Assembly (NCBI GenBank): GCA_038502055.1
Contig: JAXRKN010000043.1
Location: forward strand, 3,472,001-3,536,000
Origin: Tanytarsus gracilentus
Taxonomy: Eukaryota > Arthropoda > Insecta > Diptera > Chironomidae
DNA: 64,000 bases
Direction of reading: 5' to 3'
The number at the start of each line of letters is the position of its first letter. The first letter of the stretch is position 1. The position numbers and the translations under genes were made by a program. Below are positions 51,616 to 62,828 of this stretch, piece after piece. The notes under the pieces were generated by a model, which was not told the DNA's origin, did not search any database, and saw nothing but the letters and a program-made list of their open reading frames with translations.

Positions 51616-52607
51616 TTAGTCAAAATCTAGTTTTCGAAAACTCCCCTCAACTCCGAAGAGATTTTCAGGGCTTTTAGGAACTCCAATTCGCTTTTTTTCA
51701 TCGACACCAAAATTCGTTGCCAAATCCATTAGAAATTCTCGATTTGCGATAATTTTTTCCTCCCAATAAGTGGCAATCTCTTCAATAGTTCCAGCTTCAC
51801 CTCCGTACTCAGCTGGCAGGACCTCTTTGGGGATGAGGTTGTGGAGTGAAGACACATCGCCACCATGCACATAGATTCTCGACTTCATTTTCTCATTCAA
51901 AAATGTTTTAAAAAATGTAAAAACTGTTTCGAAAAAGCCCGGCGCATTAACATAATGCATGCCTTTAACTCGAAAGGGACTGCCTTCCTGCATCATCATG
52001 GTCATTTTCTTTAACATTGCTGGCGTGAATATTGTAAAATGAGCGAGTGTTGCTTTCTTTAAGTCCATAATGTTCATTTGACCGGCAACAATCATCTGAT
52101 CGTCTTCTTCCATCATAAGGTCCATGACAAGAAACCAAACTTTAAAAAACTCCTCGACTGTATATTCATTTGGATCAAACCCGCCACCGACGCCTAAAAT
52201 TAAACGCGGTGAGTCGACGCCTGGAGCTTTTGGAAGAGGAAGCATCCCACTGTGTAATAAAAAAGCTTAAATATATTTTTTAAATTCATTTACTTCATTT
52301 ACCCAATGTTTAAAATTTCCTTCAATCTCAACTTTAGAGGATCTCGATCCTGAACCCATTCGGGCATGTGCGTTCGTAGTGTGTAGAACATGTCAATTTT
52401 GTACTTTGTTTTCTCGAGACTGTATTTGCAACATCTTAAGAAAGTCACAATAAATTGATCGTCAGTTCGAGCTCTTAGATGCGGCGACTTCTTGATCCAT
52501 TCTCTAATTATTTCAACATATTCGCCGATTTTTTTTGGCTCCTCAAAAAGCTGATCACTGGCAATTTTTTGCAACTCAGGCGATAAGGAACGAATTTTTA
52601 GTGACAT
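51616..52607 (-). CDS. CRAL-TRIO domain lipid-transfer protein, array gene 5
   Basis: Two exons (52607-52303, 52249-51616) join in frame to 312 aa, the same length as genes 3 and 4. The intron that splits genes 3 and 4 after the conserved Arg is absent: coding runs straight through KMKSRIYVHGGDVSSLHNLI. The N-terminal helices include SPHLRARTDDQFIVTFLRCC. Pocket region: GVGGGFDPNEYTVEEFFKVW, MEEDDQMIVAGQMNIMDL, EGSPFRVKGMHYVNAPGFFE. The C-terminus is ENLFGVEGSFRKLDFD. It is the outermost member, transcribed away from the claudin-like gene. AATAAA (plus-strand TTTATT at 51598) follows the stop by about 15 bases. The ligand is unknown; the call is at family level. Confidence 0.94.
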
Positions 52608-52661
52608 CTTTCTTTCGTGGAGTATCGACGAGAACTAAATCGAGAGTTTAATATGATTGTG

Positions 52662-52669
52662 TTATCAGT
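52662..52669 (-). promoter_or_regulatory. GATA motif ACTGATAA upstream of CRAL-TRIO gene 5
   Basis: Minus-strand ACTGATAA about 55 bases upstream of the ATG, with two further GATAA words within 25 bases (52675 and 52684 on the plus strand). This is the densest GATA cluster of the array. Confidence 0.5.
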
Positions 52670-53631
52670 TTATTGATAAACGCGATAAAGGCAAGAGCAA
52701 AAAAATTATTTTATAAAAATCAAGGGATGAGAACTTCATAAATTTATGGACATTAAAAATTGAAGTTTTCATATCGTAAAATTTCTATGTTTTTTTTAAA
52801 TACTTTCCTACTTAACTTGGTTCAAAAAATATTCATTAAAAATCACATTTAATTTTTTTCATATCGTTTATTTTCAATAAATTGTTTTCAGTCAATATAC
52901 AGACACGTATTTAAATTGAATGGAAATTGCTTCTTACATCTCGAAAATAAAATTTGTTTAGCACACTTGCTTTGCTTTTTTACATAAAAATAAAATTTGT
53001 TATTAAATATTATTTACATGTTTCTAGTTGTATTAGGTTTGCAATCTCATAGAAAGACGCATTTCGATTCGCTTAACTTAAAAATTTTCTTCAATTAAAA
53101 TGTTTCGGAGGCAATACTTCGGGTGATGCAGATGATGATAAAAGTCTCGCTGAGCTTCTCCCCGTTTAAAAAAAATTAATAATTAATTAAACTTAGTGAA
53201 TAAAAAATGTGTATGCTTTTTGCGTTTATCTAAGAGTTGATTTAATATGATGTGCTTCGTTCAAAAAATCACCTTCATTACGTCAGTTAATTATCGTTGC
53301 TATAGTTTATTACGAAATATTAAAAAAATTAGTGCAAACATTTTGAGATTTGATTTTAACTTTTAAAAATTTAATTGCAAATAATTCTCAAATTCACACC
53401 TAAAATTATCAGCACATACATATTGTAGGATAAGAAACGAAAGTTTACTTTTAAATTAAAATTTTTCTGAGAGAATTAAAAGGTAAAAACTTAGATAAAA
53501 AAAATAAAACTCCAAAAGGCACCCAATATGAAGAGATTTTCAAGAGATAAATTTTTTGATTCACATTTACAATAGCAGATAATTTTTACTATTCGCTTAT
53601 GCAATTAATTAATCTCTTTCTCTTAATAGCC
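52670..53631. other. Intergenic spacer between the CRAL-TRIO array and the claudin-like gene
   Basis: About 960 bases of AT-rich DNA, probably including the 3' UTR of the minus-strand claudin-like gene. No coding region is supported. Confidence 0.5.
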
Positions 53632-56600
53632 CTAGTAATTGTATGGTCCATATTGTGATCCGTGATAGTAAGGTCCGGGATAGATTTGGGCTTGTGGATA
53701 TGGATAGCCATAGGCTGGCTGCTTTTGCGGATAGACTGGCATTAGATATTGAAGATTCAGTTGTTCTTCCTTCTCGCGTTCACTTCGAAGGCAAACAGCC
53801 GAACCCGAGAGGAGAATTGCTGCAATTAACTCACAAGCTAGAAAAAAAATAAATTAGTTTCGACACTTTTGAGTCAGGAAAATTTCTTACCAATAGCAGC
53901 CCATGCGACAATGTAGGACCAATCATAGGAAATTCTCGTGTTGTCACGCAAGATCTAAAAACAATTGAAATTTAAAATTTGTCACGTGATCAAGGAGATG
54001 AAACCTTACGTTTGGCCATTGCTGGAAATATTCATCGCCAACGACTTTTTCCTTTTCGAAGAATTCCACTGTATGCCATAAGCCCATAGCACCACTTGCG
54101 AGCAAACACGCGGTGAGCATCAAAATTGCTGTTGCAGTAATTGCACCTGCTGACCGCTTCCAACATCCTACGGAAGAGAAAATTTCGATTATTAATTTTT
54201 GTTTTGTTTCAAATATTTTTTTAAATTTCACTCTCATAGTTATGAAAATAACCACGAACACATGGCGATTATGAAGTCAACAACCATAACATAATAAAAG
54301 CAAAACGGTTAATTATATGAATAAGCAAATAAATCGCGACATACCCGAGAGACCGGTGAAGAAAGCACAAATAACTGAGAAGAAACTTAGGATGAACAAT
54401 GCAATGACACCGCGCGCCAAATGTAGTCTTGTTGATTCCTCTGTCTCGCCACCGTTTTCAATTGTCGGAAAGTAGTCAATGTTCGAGCAGTGCGTCTCAA
54501 TTGGCGAGAGATAAATCTCAACTGTAATATGAGAAATGAAAAAATTGAGTTAGAAAATATTTCTTAAAAATATTTTTAAATTGTTTAATTTTAAAGCTAA
54601 ATAGTAAATAATTTTATAATTCAAATTAATGCATTGGAATTTAATTGAACAAAAATCTCCCGAACTTAAAGGGGCAATGTATGACCCGATTTTAACCCAA
54701 ATTTAGCGACTCAAGCATAGTCATTAAATCGTCGTCTTTAAATATCACGTGTTGACATTCACTATCTATCTCACTTTCATGTCACGTCGTCATAAAATAA
54801 TTGAAAGTCGAAAGTGAAGCATAAACATGTCATTTTTAGAGTTTCCAGTTCACATTTTTCTCTTCTCTCCTACTTTGAAATTCGATGCTTCCAAAAATGA
54901 AGAGAAAAAAACTTAAATGCTTGTCATAGCTAGAAAACCAATACTCGAGTGCAAGTTAAAATTGAGTATTAAAAAGAAGAATTGACGGCAAATTGGATAA
55001 AAACAAAAGCGGTCGAGTGAGCTGCAGAAAAAAGAAGTCAAACTCCATAAAATAATAAAATCGAAAGTTTTTTTCTCACTCAACAAATAAAAGCCACAAT
55101 TTTGATTAATCGATGATTAGAAATTGATCAATTCCGGTGTTTTGCGGAGAGGAAAAATTATTGAAGCGGAAACGAAAGAAATGAATTTAAATGGCAATTG
55201 CGTGTATCGGCTTGTTATGGGATGAAGAGCAGTTTTTTGAAAGAGCTTAATCATGTGATTGTTATTACTATTAATAGCTATTGAGAGATTATGCGTTTGG
55301 GATTTGATTGTTTGATCCTCCTTAAAATCAATTTTTAACGGTTAAAATGAATTTAAATTTAAAGATGCGGGTTTTCAAATTTAAAAAAAAATAAAAATCT
55401 TACAGTTATTTAATTTTAATATCAAATTGTAATAAAATAAATTTCATACCTGCTGAAACTGGTGGCCGCTCTTTTGGATAGCAATTCCGAAACAGTCCAC
55501 GCGTTCTCGTATAAAAGAAATATTTCGTATTCACTTGCTCGAGTAACTGTTGAAACTCGCTTTGTTTTGTGGCATAATTCTAAAAGAGGAATGCGAAAGA
55601 AAGAGTAAAGATAAAACAGATGATGATGATTTAATTAAATTCACAAGATGGCTAAACATAAAGTCCAAGTGAGTCAATTAGCGAGATTTTTGTTGTTGGC
55701 GCGATCAATTTTGATCATCTAGTAACCGTTGAAATTATTTTTTTTTTGGCAAATATAAAAAAAGTTCATTCAAGAACTGAAAAAAAGTTTCCACATTCCT
55801 CTGTCCGCTAACAAGATCGAGCTATGTCGACGTCGCTAACGAACGCGAGTGGAAATTCTTTTACACATTTAGTTATATCGCGACTTGTAAATCTGCATTA
55901 AAAATTCAACGTTGTGTCTGTACATAAAAGTTGTGCAATAAGCGGCAAAAAATTCTTGCCAACTAACTCTGTATTGCTCAATGAAGTTGGTCGCAAGAAA
56001 ACTGCCTCTTTGAATAAAAGCTTCCCACTTTTTTCAACCAGCAGCGGGTTGACCTTCACGAAACTTTTGTGCTGAATATTAATGTTCTGTTATTTCTCTT
56101 TCTCATTTTTTTTGAGTAATGAATTTTTTTATGGCACACACTTGGATTATGATTTGTAGTTTTTTTTCTCAATCGATCTTAATACTGACTTTCCTATTTG
56201 CACCACAAATACGTACGAAAGATTTTTTGTGTATGCTTCAATACGGGTTTCAAGCACATTGAGTGACCGTTTTTGGCCAATTTTTACCAAAATGGCAATT
56301 ATACTTTTTATCCGCATCAAATAAAACTAAGCAAATTTATTAAATTTTTTCTCATCGACATCTTTATTTTTTTTTATAACTCTTTAAAGGTCAAATTCAA
56401 CACGATTCTTTTGAAATTTGAAAAGGTTTGCTGCACACCAGCTACACCCATCCCATAAGAAGCTATCGCATACATCAACGTCATCGGCTTGTTTACATTC
56501 CTTAAATTTTACCTCATTTTAAACCAGAAATAGCGTGCAGCAGGTATGGAGAGCAAAAAGAAGAAGCGCGAGGAATGAAACGGTAAATTGAATCGTCAAT

Positions 56601-59600
56601 TTTAATCAAGCACGTACGATTGTAATTTTTTTATGACGATGATCATCATTGGTAATTTTAGTAGTGCTGAAAATGCACAAATCGTAAAAACTTGTTGGCG
56701 CATTCCAATGTCACTAACGTGGGCAAATGAGAGTTGATGAAATCTATGTCGTATAAAATTTAGTTTTGAAATTGTCGACAAGGTCAATGCCATGTAGAAA
56801 ATAGAATTTAGAAATTAAATGAATTTCTAGAAAAATTTCAACTTTAATGGGAAGCATAAGGAATAACAAAACCTGTTTTAAAATGTTGATGGTGATGTAA
56901 AAGTAATCTCACGCAAAGAATCTTTCACTTACACAGATGAGAAACACTCTACGTCCACAACTCGGAGATATGCCTTGTTACACGAGGAGCTCTCATGCTA
57001 AGAGAGTCGTCACCGTTGCGTTGATGGGCTCGTCATTAAGAATGGAATTTAAAAACGTGAGAGTCGAGTTTTAGTAAATGAAATTAATCAATTTAGTCTT
57101 AAAATGCGATTTTTAGAGAAATAAACTGAAAAAATCATAAATTAATTTTTCTCTCTCAAGTCACTTTCTATACATTAATTTTTAAAAGACATCCAAAAAA
57201 AAAATTTTATTGACTCCATGGCATTTCTTTTTTTGCCCTGCCTCGCAGGAATCGTCAACCCAACTTTCATTTTATCGCTTATTAATATTTTTCTATCGAA
57301 ATGGAATTTCTTTAAAAACACAAAAGTGAAATTCATTTTGCCAAACAAAAATTTATTTAAATAAAACTTCATTCGGACATTTAAGCACGTTCGAGGCTTG
57401 CAATTTCAGTCCTCTTTGCGAGCGAAATCTTTATTCACTCCTCATTTTCTTGTGAAATCTTCAGATGTACGTATTCGTTGCATATAAAACCGAAAATGAC
57501 ATAAATCCACACACCTAATTATTACTTCACGAGCGTACTTATGAAAAAAGATAAATCAGCATGTTTGAGCACCGAAAAAAAATAATTTCTTCTTCTTCTT
57601 GAAGCATGAAGTTTTTCTTTCTGCTCATATGTGACTTAATTATCATATAATGGAGTGATTTTTTCGACCGATGCGAGGTGATTTCGAAATTGAATTGAAA
57701 AAGACACTCATGAGTGAAATGATTTCAGTTTCGTGAGTTGATTTTAAAATTTTTAAAGATTAACAGACAAACAACTAACGTGGGGTATTTTACATGCACA
57801 CATGTCATATAAAGTATGATGCAATTGTAATCCAAAAGTAGTTTAATTGATATTAGAGATGGATCATATCTCTTTCTCAATTAATCAATTATGGATCACA
57901 ATTGAATATGCCAAATTTAAGCGATGAAATAAAAGAAAGTCAATTTAGTAAAAAAGTATAATTACAGTGAGAGCATTTAAAAATATTGGAAAAAAATTTC
58001 TACACTTAAAATGAAATGCGATGAGCAATGCGAATTTGAATTAAAATTCTCAAACTCCGGAGAAGCATTTTGCACACCTTTCATAGTACAGACATTGATT
58101 TGTAAAGAGCGAGAGAAGAAAAAGTTGCAAAAATTATTTTTTCTTCTTCTTCTCCTCTGTTGCTATTTTGTAACGCGAGCACAAGAAATAAAAATACAAT
58201 AAAGCATCATGCAATTGATAGACATCAGCCATGAATCTCTCGGGCGTCCAAAAGAGAGTGAAAAAATATCTTTTGTTAAAGCTTTTTTTATTGCATTCAA
58301 GATAATGTTAAAAAATCATGAAAATTGTACACACATCATGTACGTTATGCTCTCTCACACACACACACACACTTGCCAAGAGAAGCACAGGTCTATGCCA
58401 TATAGCAAAGAAAAACCACTGCATAGCAATCTCGATTGTGAACGAAAAAAAAGAGACGCGTTTGGTGAAAGTGAATATTCACATTGTGTATTGCATTCGC
58501 GCGATGTGTAGAGAAATTATGTGAGATTAAAATCGACGAAAAAATGCGAAGAATAAGAAGCGAAATGATCATGTGCCATTTTAAGTGTCTTTTCAACGTT
58601 GTATGCATGACCCGACAACGTCTCACCACGAAAGATGATACGAAGAGAGCATTTACAGGTGTTTTGTTGATAGAAATTATTTTTATGTATAACTGAAGAA
58701 ATTAATGGAGCTGCGCACGTATTACGTAGAGAAAAATGTGTTTTACAATATTTTAATGATTTTTAAAATATTTTAATTTTAGCGCAGTTAATTAAAATTT
58801 CATCTCAGAAATTGCAAATTTATTAAAGATTTTTAAAATTTTGAGCTCATAAATTAAAAAATTCTTACTTGCATAAAATTAAAATTTATTGAAAACTAAT
58901 GCACAATGTTAACTAATTAAAAAGTCTTTTAACACATGAATGATCTTAAAAAAGAAATTTTTGGTGTCGGCTTGCGGGACCAATCTCTCTCTCCAAGCCA
59001 AAAGAAAAACAGTTAATTTTATTCAAAATATTTTTTTGTTTCGATTTCATTTTAATATTTTTTATATTTAAATGAAGAAGAGTGGAAGAGAAATTAGAGC
59101 CTAATTTACATTCCATAAGAATTTCTATATCGGTGATGCGTGTGTATTGAAAGTTTCACAAACATTTGAGAAGAGATAAAAACGGGTTTTGACATGCGAA
59201 TGTTAGAAATTCTTTTTGTGACTTTACAGCGGTTATTGCCAATATTTTCATGCTATTTAGACAATAAAGTGTTTTAAAAATAATCCGGAAAGACAAGATT
59301 TTTCTTTCCTCGCTTCTTAAACTTTTTCTTATAATCATTTTTATTCTTCTTCGTCATTTCACCGATTTAGAAAATGACAACAATGAATTTTACTTAGTTC
59401 GCGAAAACTTTTACAAATCACGCTCAGCCTTGACTTGTTTAGATATTTTTTTCTTCTTTCGTTAACTATTATGGGCTTTTTAAGCGATTTCTAATAACAA
59501 ACAACTTTGTTGCTGTCATAATGAGGGTATAATTTACTTCTTCTTTTTTTAACCTCACTTTTAAAAATTCAAATTTCCAAATTAGATCAAACAAGAAAAA

Positions 59601-62600
59601 TATTCAAGTTGTTCCAATGGACAAGTGTCAAAAGAAAATGGATCGATGCAAGAAAAATTCTGATCTCGCTTGCAAAAGTCTTTTGAAGAACAAACAGCAA
59701 AATACATTCTTAGCTCAAGAAGACAAAATTTGTGGAACTGACTCGAGGACGTATGTTGATGAATGTGAACTTCAGAAAGCCACTTGCTTGTAAGATTTTT
59801 TTAATTTTACTCTCTTTTTAAATTTAATTAACTTTAAAAATAGACGAGGCGTGCATCTTAATCAAATAAAAACTTACAAATTTCCATTAATATGACAATT
59901 TTCTTTGCCACCTCCATTGTTATTGATGGAATTATTAGCTTGGCTTCCCAAGTATGACATTTTAAAGCTTTTTAGCTTTTTAAAAACAATTAAAATTAAA
60001 TAAAACGAAAGACACACAAAAAATTTTCTTTCATCCTTCGAAAATTGTGATTACGCGAGGCACATCCAAGAAGAAGAAAAAAATCGCGCTTTTTTTGTGA
60101 TTACGTGTGGCACATCCAAAAAGAAGAAAAAAAAAATTCAACGAGATCGTCGAGCGAGCCTTAATTTTAAAAATAATCTTTTAAACTAAAAAAGGATGAA
60201 CAACATGGAAGTATTTTTAGTCGATGTACGTAAAATATATTTTATTTAAATTTCTTTCGTGCTTTAAACATTTTTTTAAAATTTCAATTAAAAGGTATTG
60301 GATAATTATGGGAAAGAAAAAAAACTACTGGTATTCGTGCAACTTCCAGAAATCCCGATACAGGATCGAAATAAAACAGCTACATATTCACTGGACTTTG
60401 CATCGAGAATCGAATTCAATGACAATATTCAGAGATTTTTGGCAAGCGGTAATGTTGAAAAAAATTATTTTATTGACATCATTCCGTCGGTGACAGCAGC
60501 CCACAAGTAGAGTTTCGGAAAGCTTGGTATTTGAAGCTTGGGCTCGGCTCGGCTCGAGCTCGATCATTTTGTCAAGCTTTCGAGCCTGAGTTTGTATGAA
60601 AATTTTAAATTTTATGACCAAAAATTTTTGAACATCATTTTACATTTTCGCGTTATAATTACAATAAAATTTTATAGAATATTATTGGGATAAGTCAAAA
60701 TCAGTAAAACAACACCTCGAACTCTGTTTGTCACAGTATTTAGTTAAGTTAGTGCTTAAAAATCATAGCCTAAGTTTTTTTTAAAACAGATATTTCTTCG
60801 TTGCAATCCATTTAAGGTTTAATTTAATTTTTCATTTGTTTAGTTGAAAATTCTTGTTTTGTGAGACTCAATAAGATCAGTGGATAAAAATTTATTTATT
60901 TTGTTTAAAAGAATTTTCATATATATATGATTGATAGTGAAAGTAATAAAGAACGTTTTTAAATATAGAAAAATATGCTTTAATAAGAAGATAAAACAAT
61001 TAAATCAAAGCTTAAAAGAAATGGAAATTTAAGTGCGGAATAAAATCTTACTGAGGCTTTTTTCATTTTTGCTTTACATATGACATATGTAAACGCACAT
61101 GCAAAACAATTTTCGGTAGTAAATTTTTGAAAATTTTTTGTATCTTGAATTCAAAAAAACCGTTACTTTAGGCTCGAAGCTCGTCGAGCTTTAAAGGTCG
61201 AGCTCGAGTACTCGAGCTTTAGTCAAAAATCACCAAGCTTTCAAGCTCAAGCTTAGCTCGAGCCGAAACTCTACCCACAAGTAAGGGCGAAAAAATTAAA
61301 AATGCTACCTAGACAGCCTACAATTTTTTTCATTCAGCAATTCATGTGTTAATAAAGTTATTTTATTTATGAGCTTGAATGACAATAAAAAATTACACAC
61401 AGAACCGCTTTTGCAATTGCTTAAAAATCTTGTAAAAGAAATAATTTTTAACGTGGACATAAATATCAGCAATATAGATGGAAGTAAACAATTAATTTTT
61501 TTCCATGTGATGTCATCCATTACAAAAGATTTTAAATTTTTTTTTTGATGGAGAGTAAAAATGTGAGAAAAAAATTTCAAGGATGAAATAAATAAAAATT
61601 CCTTCGTGTGATTCTCTCACGAATACATTTAGAATTTGCTGTTTGTTCTATTCGGATGTATCAGGTAGAATTTTTCTTGTTCTTATTCTTGTTGAGGCAA
61701 GTTGTAGCGATGGGAGTTATTCGTGAATCACGCTTCAAATATTTAAAAAAATTAAATTGGAAATTTTTAAATTTTTAAATTTAGATTTTAAAATAATTTA
61801 ATTTTTTTTAATATAAAATGTCAAAATTTTCAACCATCCCCAACATCTCCTAGGTAATTCGTCACATGATCATTGTTGACTAAAATCGGAGGCGCAAATG
61901 AGGCAATACAGAGAAGGTAAGTCGATTGTATTCTCTCGACTTTAAATTAAATTCCTGTTTACAACATAACCCAAGAGAGTGAGACTATCCGGAATTTGAT
62001 GATGATTTTATTTCTTCTCTACAAACTCATTGATGCACAACAACAAAAACAACATGCGATCGTGAGGTAAAAGAGAGAGAAACGGTGGATTGAAAAATGT
62101 TGAAAAAGCACACAAAATGGAGACGCTTGATTGGTGTGTCTGCAGCTTATAATGTACTAATCTCTTTTGCATTATTTCAATCGATTGCTCCGAAAATAAA
62201 GATTTTTTCAAATGAGATTAAAACAAGAAACACGCTTCAATAGCAACACATAAATCGTAATCAACTTTAATGAGCTAATTTTTTATTCACTATTTTGGAC
62301 TTTATGTAAAGATGTTTTTTATAAAACCGGGAAATTTTTACTAGGACATGATTTTAAATTGAAATTTGAATTTATGAAGAATTGAAAATTTTTTTGAACC
62401 CATAAACTGGGCAAATACCGATCGAATGGACAGCATTTATGCACGTTATAAACGAAAATAGTAAAATGTACTTGCATATATCGATTTGAATATATTTTTA
62501 TAATTTATTATAATTACCATAATGTTTTTGCGCTTAACTTCATAGCTCATCCAATTGTCTGTGGAGAAGGCGATTGCCAATAAAGCAACGGATACGATTG

Positions 62601-62828
62601 ATATTACCTGTAATTAATAAGGAATTGCAGTTTTTAGAAATTTGATTGGAATTTTTCATTACATTCGTCTTTCAGTAATTTGAAAATTTTTACGGATTCA
62701 ATATTAAATTTTATAAGAGCGACCCGATTAAAATTTAACTGCCATTCTTAATATAGATAGAGAAAAAACTTTTAGTTCCATTTGAGACTTACAGTTGCAA
62801 GCGATAATGTTACTGCTGAGCACGGCAT
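53632..62828 (-). CDS. Claudin/PMP22-superfamily four-transmembrane protein
   Basis: Seven exons (62828-62793, 62607-62518, 55579-55450, 54521-54345, 54167-54010, 53954-53891, 53837-53632) join in frame to 286 aa. An in-frame stop just upstream supports the ATG at 62828. Predicted TM helices lie at about 8-26, 120-142, 150-172 and 210-234. The first extracellular loop is long and contains GLFRNCYP (70-77) and a second Cys (C97), like the claudin GLW..C..C signature, but with Phe replacing the Trp. TM2 ends FFTGLSGCWKRS. The cytosolic tail is Tyr/Pro-rich (MPVYPQKQPAYGYPYPQAQI) and ends YGPYNY with no standard claudin PDZ motif. These features suggest a septate-junction or channel-auxiliary type protein. 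Intron 2 is 6.9 kb, while the others are 55-930 bases. Confidence 0.8.
54522..55449. other. Intron 3 of the claudin-like gene
   Basis: About 930 bases of AT-rich DNA without recognised features. Confidence 0.7.
58356..58372. repeat. (CA)n microsatellite
   Basis: Uninterrupted CA dinucleotides of about 17 bases inside the large intron; the overlapping ORFs are artefacts. Confidence 0.85.
59586..59895 (+). pseudogene. Kazal-type domain fragment nested in an intron
   Basis: Two exons (59586-59789, 59844-59895) form an open reading frame with a follistatin/agrin-type Kazal module: six cysteines, with the core reading ICGTDSRTYVDECELQKATC then LRGVHLNQIKTYKFPLI and a stop. The usual final cysteine of the Kazal fold is absent, because the frame ends soon after the fifth one. 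The first exon starts at an acceptor (TTAG) in phase 2, so it expects an upstream exon; no signal peptide or partner exon was found. It runs on the plus strand inside the claudin-like gene's intron. It could be a decayed copy of a secreted protease inhibitor or matrix gene, or the visible part of a real nested gene. Confidence 0.45.
60196..60507 (+). pseudogene. Kinesin motor-like C-terminal fragment interrupted by a hAT insertion
   Basis: Exon 1 (60196-60225, ATGAACAACATGGAAG...) ends in a strong donor GTACGT; exon 2 starts at 60295 after TTAAAAG and runs through to 60510, where a TAG formed at the insertion site closes the frame (81 aa in total). The residues KKLLVFVQLPEIP and YSLDFASRIEFND have the spacing and pattern of the last beta strand and helix of kinesin motor domains (hydrophobic-FVQ-SP...SL-FA-R). 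The sequence is highly divergent, and no P-loop or switch motif is in the window. The frame is cut by an element at 60508. Assignment is tentative; it may instead be an unrelated ORF. Confidence 0.35.
60500..60507. repeat. Left 8-bp target-site duplication (CCCACAAG)
   Basis: Identical to 61274-61281. Removing the element and one copy restores CCCACAAGTAAGGG, in which CACAA|GTAAGG is a splice-donor consensus. Confidence 0.85.
60508..61273. mobile_element. Non-autonomous hAT-type DNA transposon (766 bp)
   Basis: The element starts TAGAGTTTCGG and ends CCGAAACTCTA, giving perfect 11-bp terminal inverted repeats. It is flanked by identical 8-bp direct repeats CCCACAAG at 60500-60507 and 61274-61281. 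An 8-bp target duplication and a TAGAG/CAGAG-type terminus are hallmarks of the hAT superfamily. The sub-terminal 80-100 bases on both sides are rich in AAGCTTG and GCTCGA words in opposite orientation, as in hAT transposase-binding repeats. No transposase ORF is present, so movement would need a protein supplied elsewhere. The exact TSD implies a recent insertion. Confidence 0.88.
61274..61281. repeat. Right 8-bp target-site duplication (CCCACAAG)
   Basis: Second copy of the target site, directly followed by TAAGGGCG. Confidence 0.85.

Larger units (their letters stand above)
55580..62517. other. Large intron 2 of the claudin-like gene with nested opposite-strand sequences
   Basis: A 6.9-kb intron. 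Besides AT-rich filler it contains a (CA)n tract (58356-58372), a Kazal-type exon pair (59586-59895, +), a near-duplicate of about 33 bases built on GTGATTACG..GGCACATCCAA-AAGAAG (around 60048 and 60101), a two-exon kinesin-like ORF (60196-60507, +) and a hAT-type element (60508-61273). Confidence 0.75.

Noticed and set aside
53643..53852. 69-aa plus-strand ORF over the end of the claudin-like gene
   Set aside because: It is the antisense shadow of the Tyr/Pro-rich terminal exon, which has coherent splicing and frame on the minus strand.
58209..58696. Overlapping ORFs around the (CA)n repeat in the large intron
   Set aside because: They include microsatellite-derived His-Thr runs and show no homology or splice structure.
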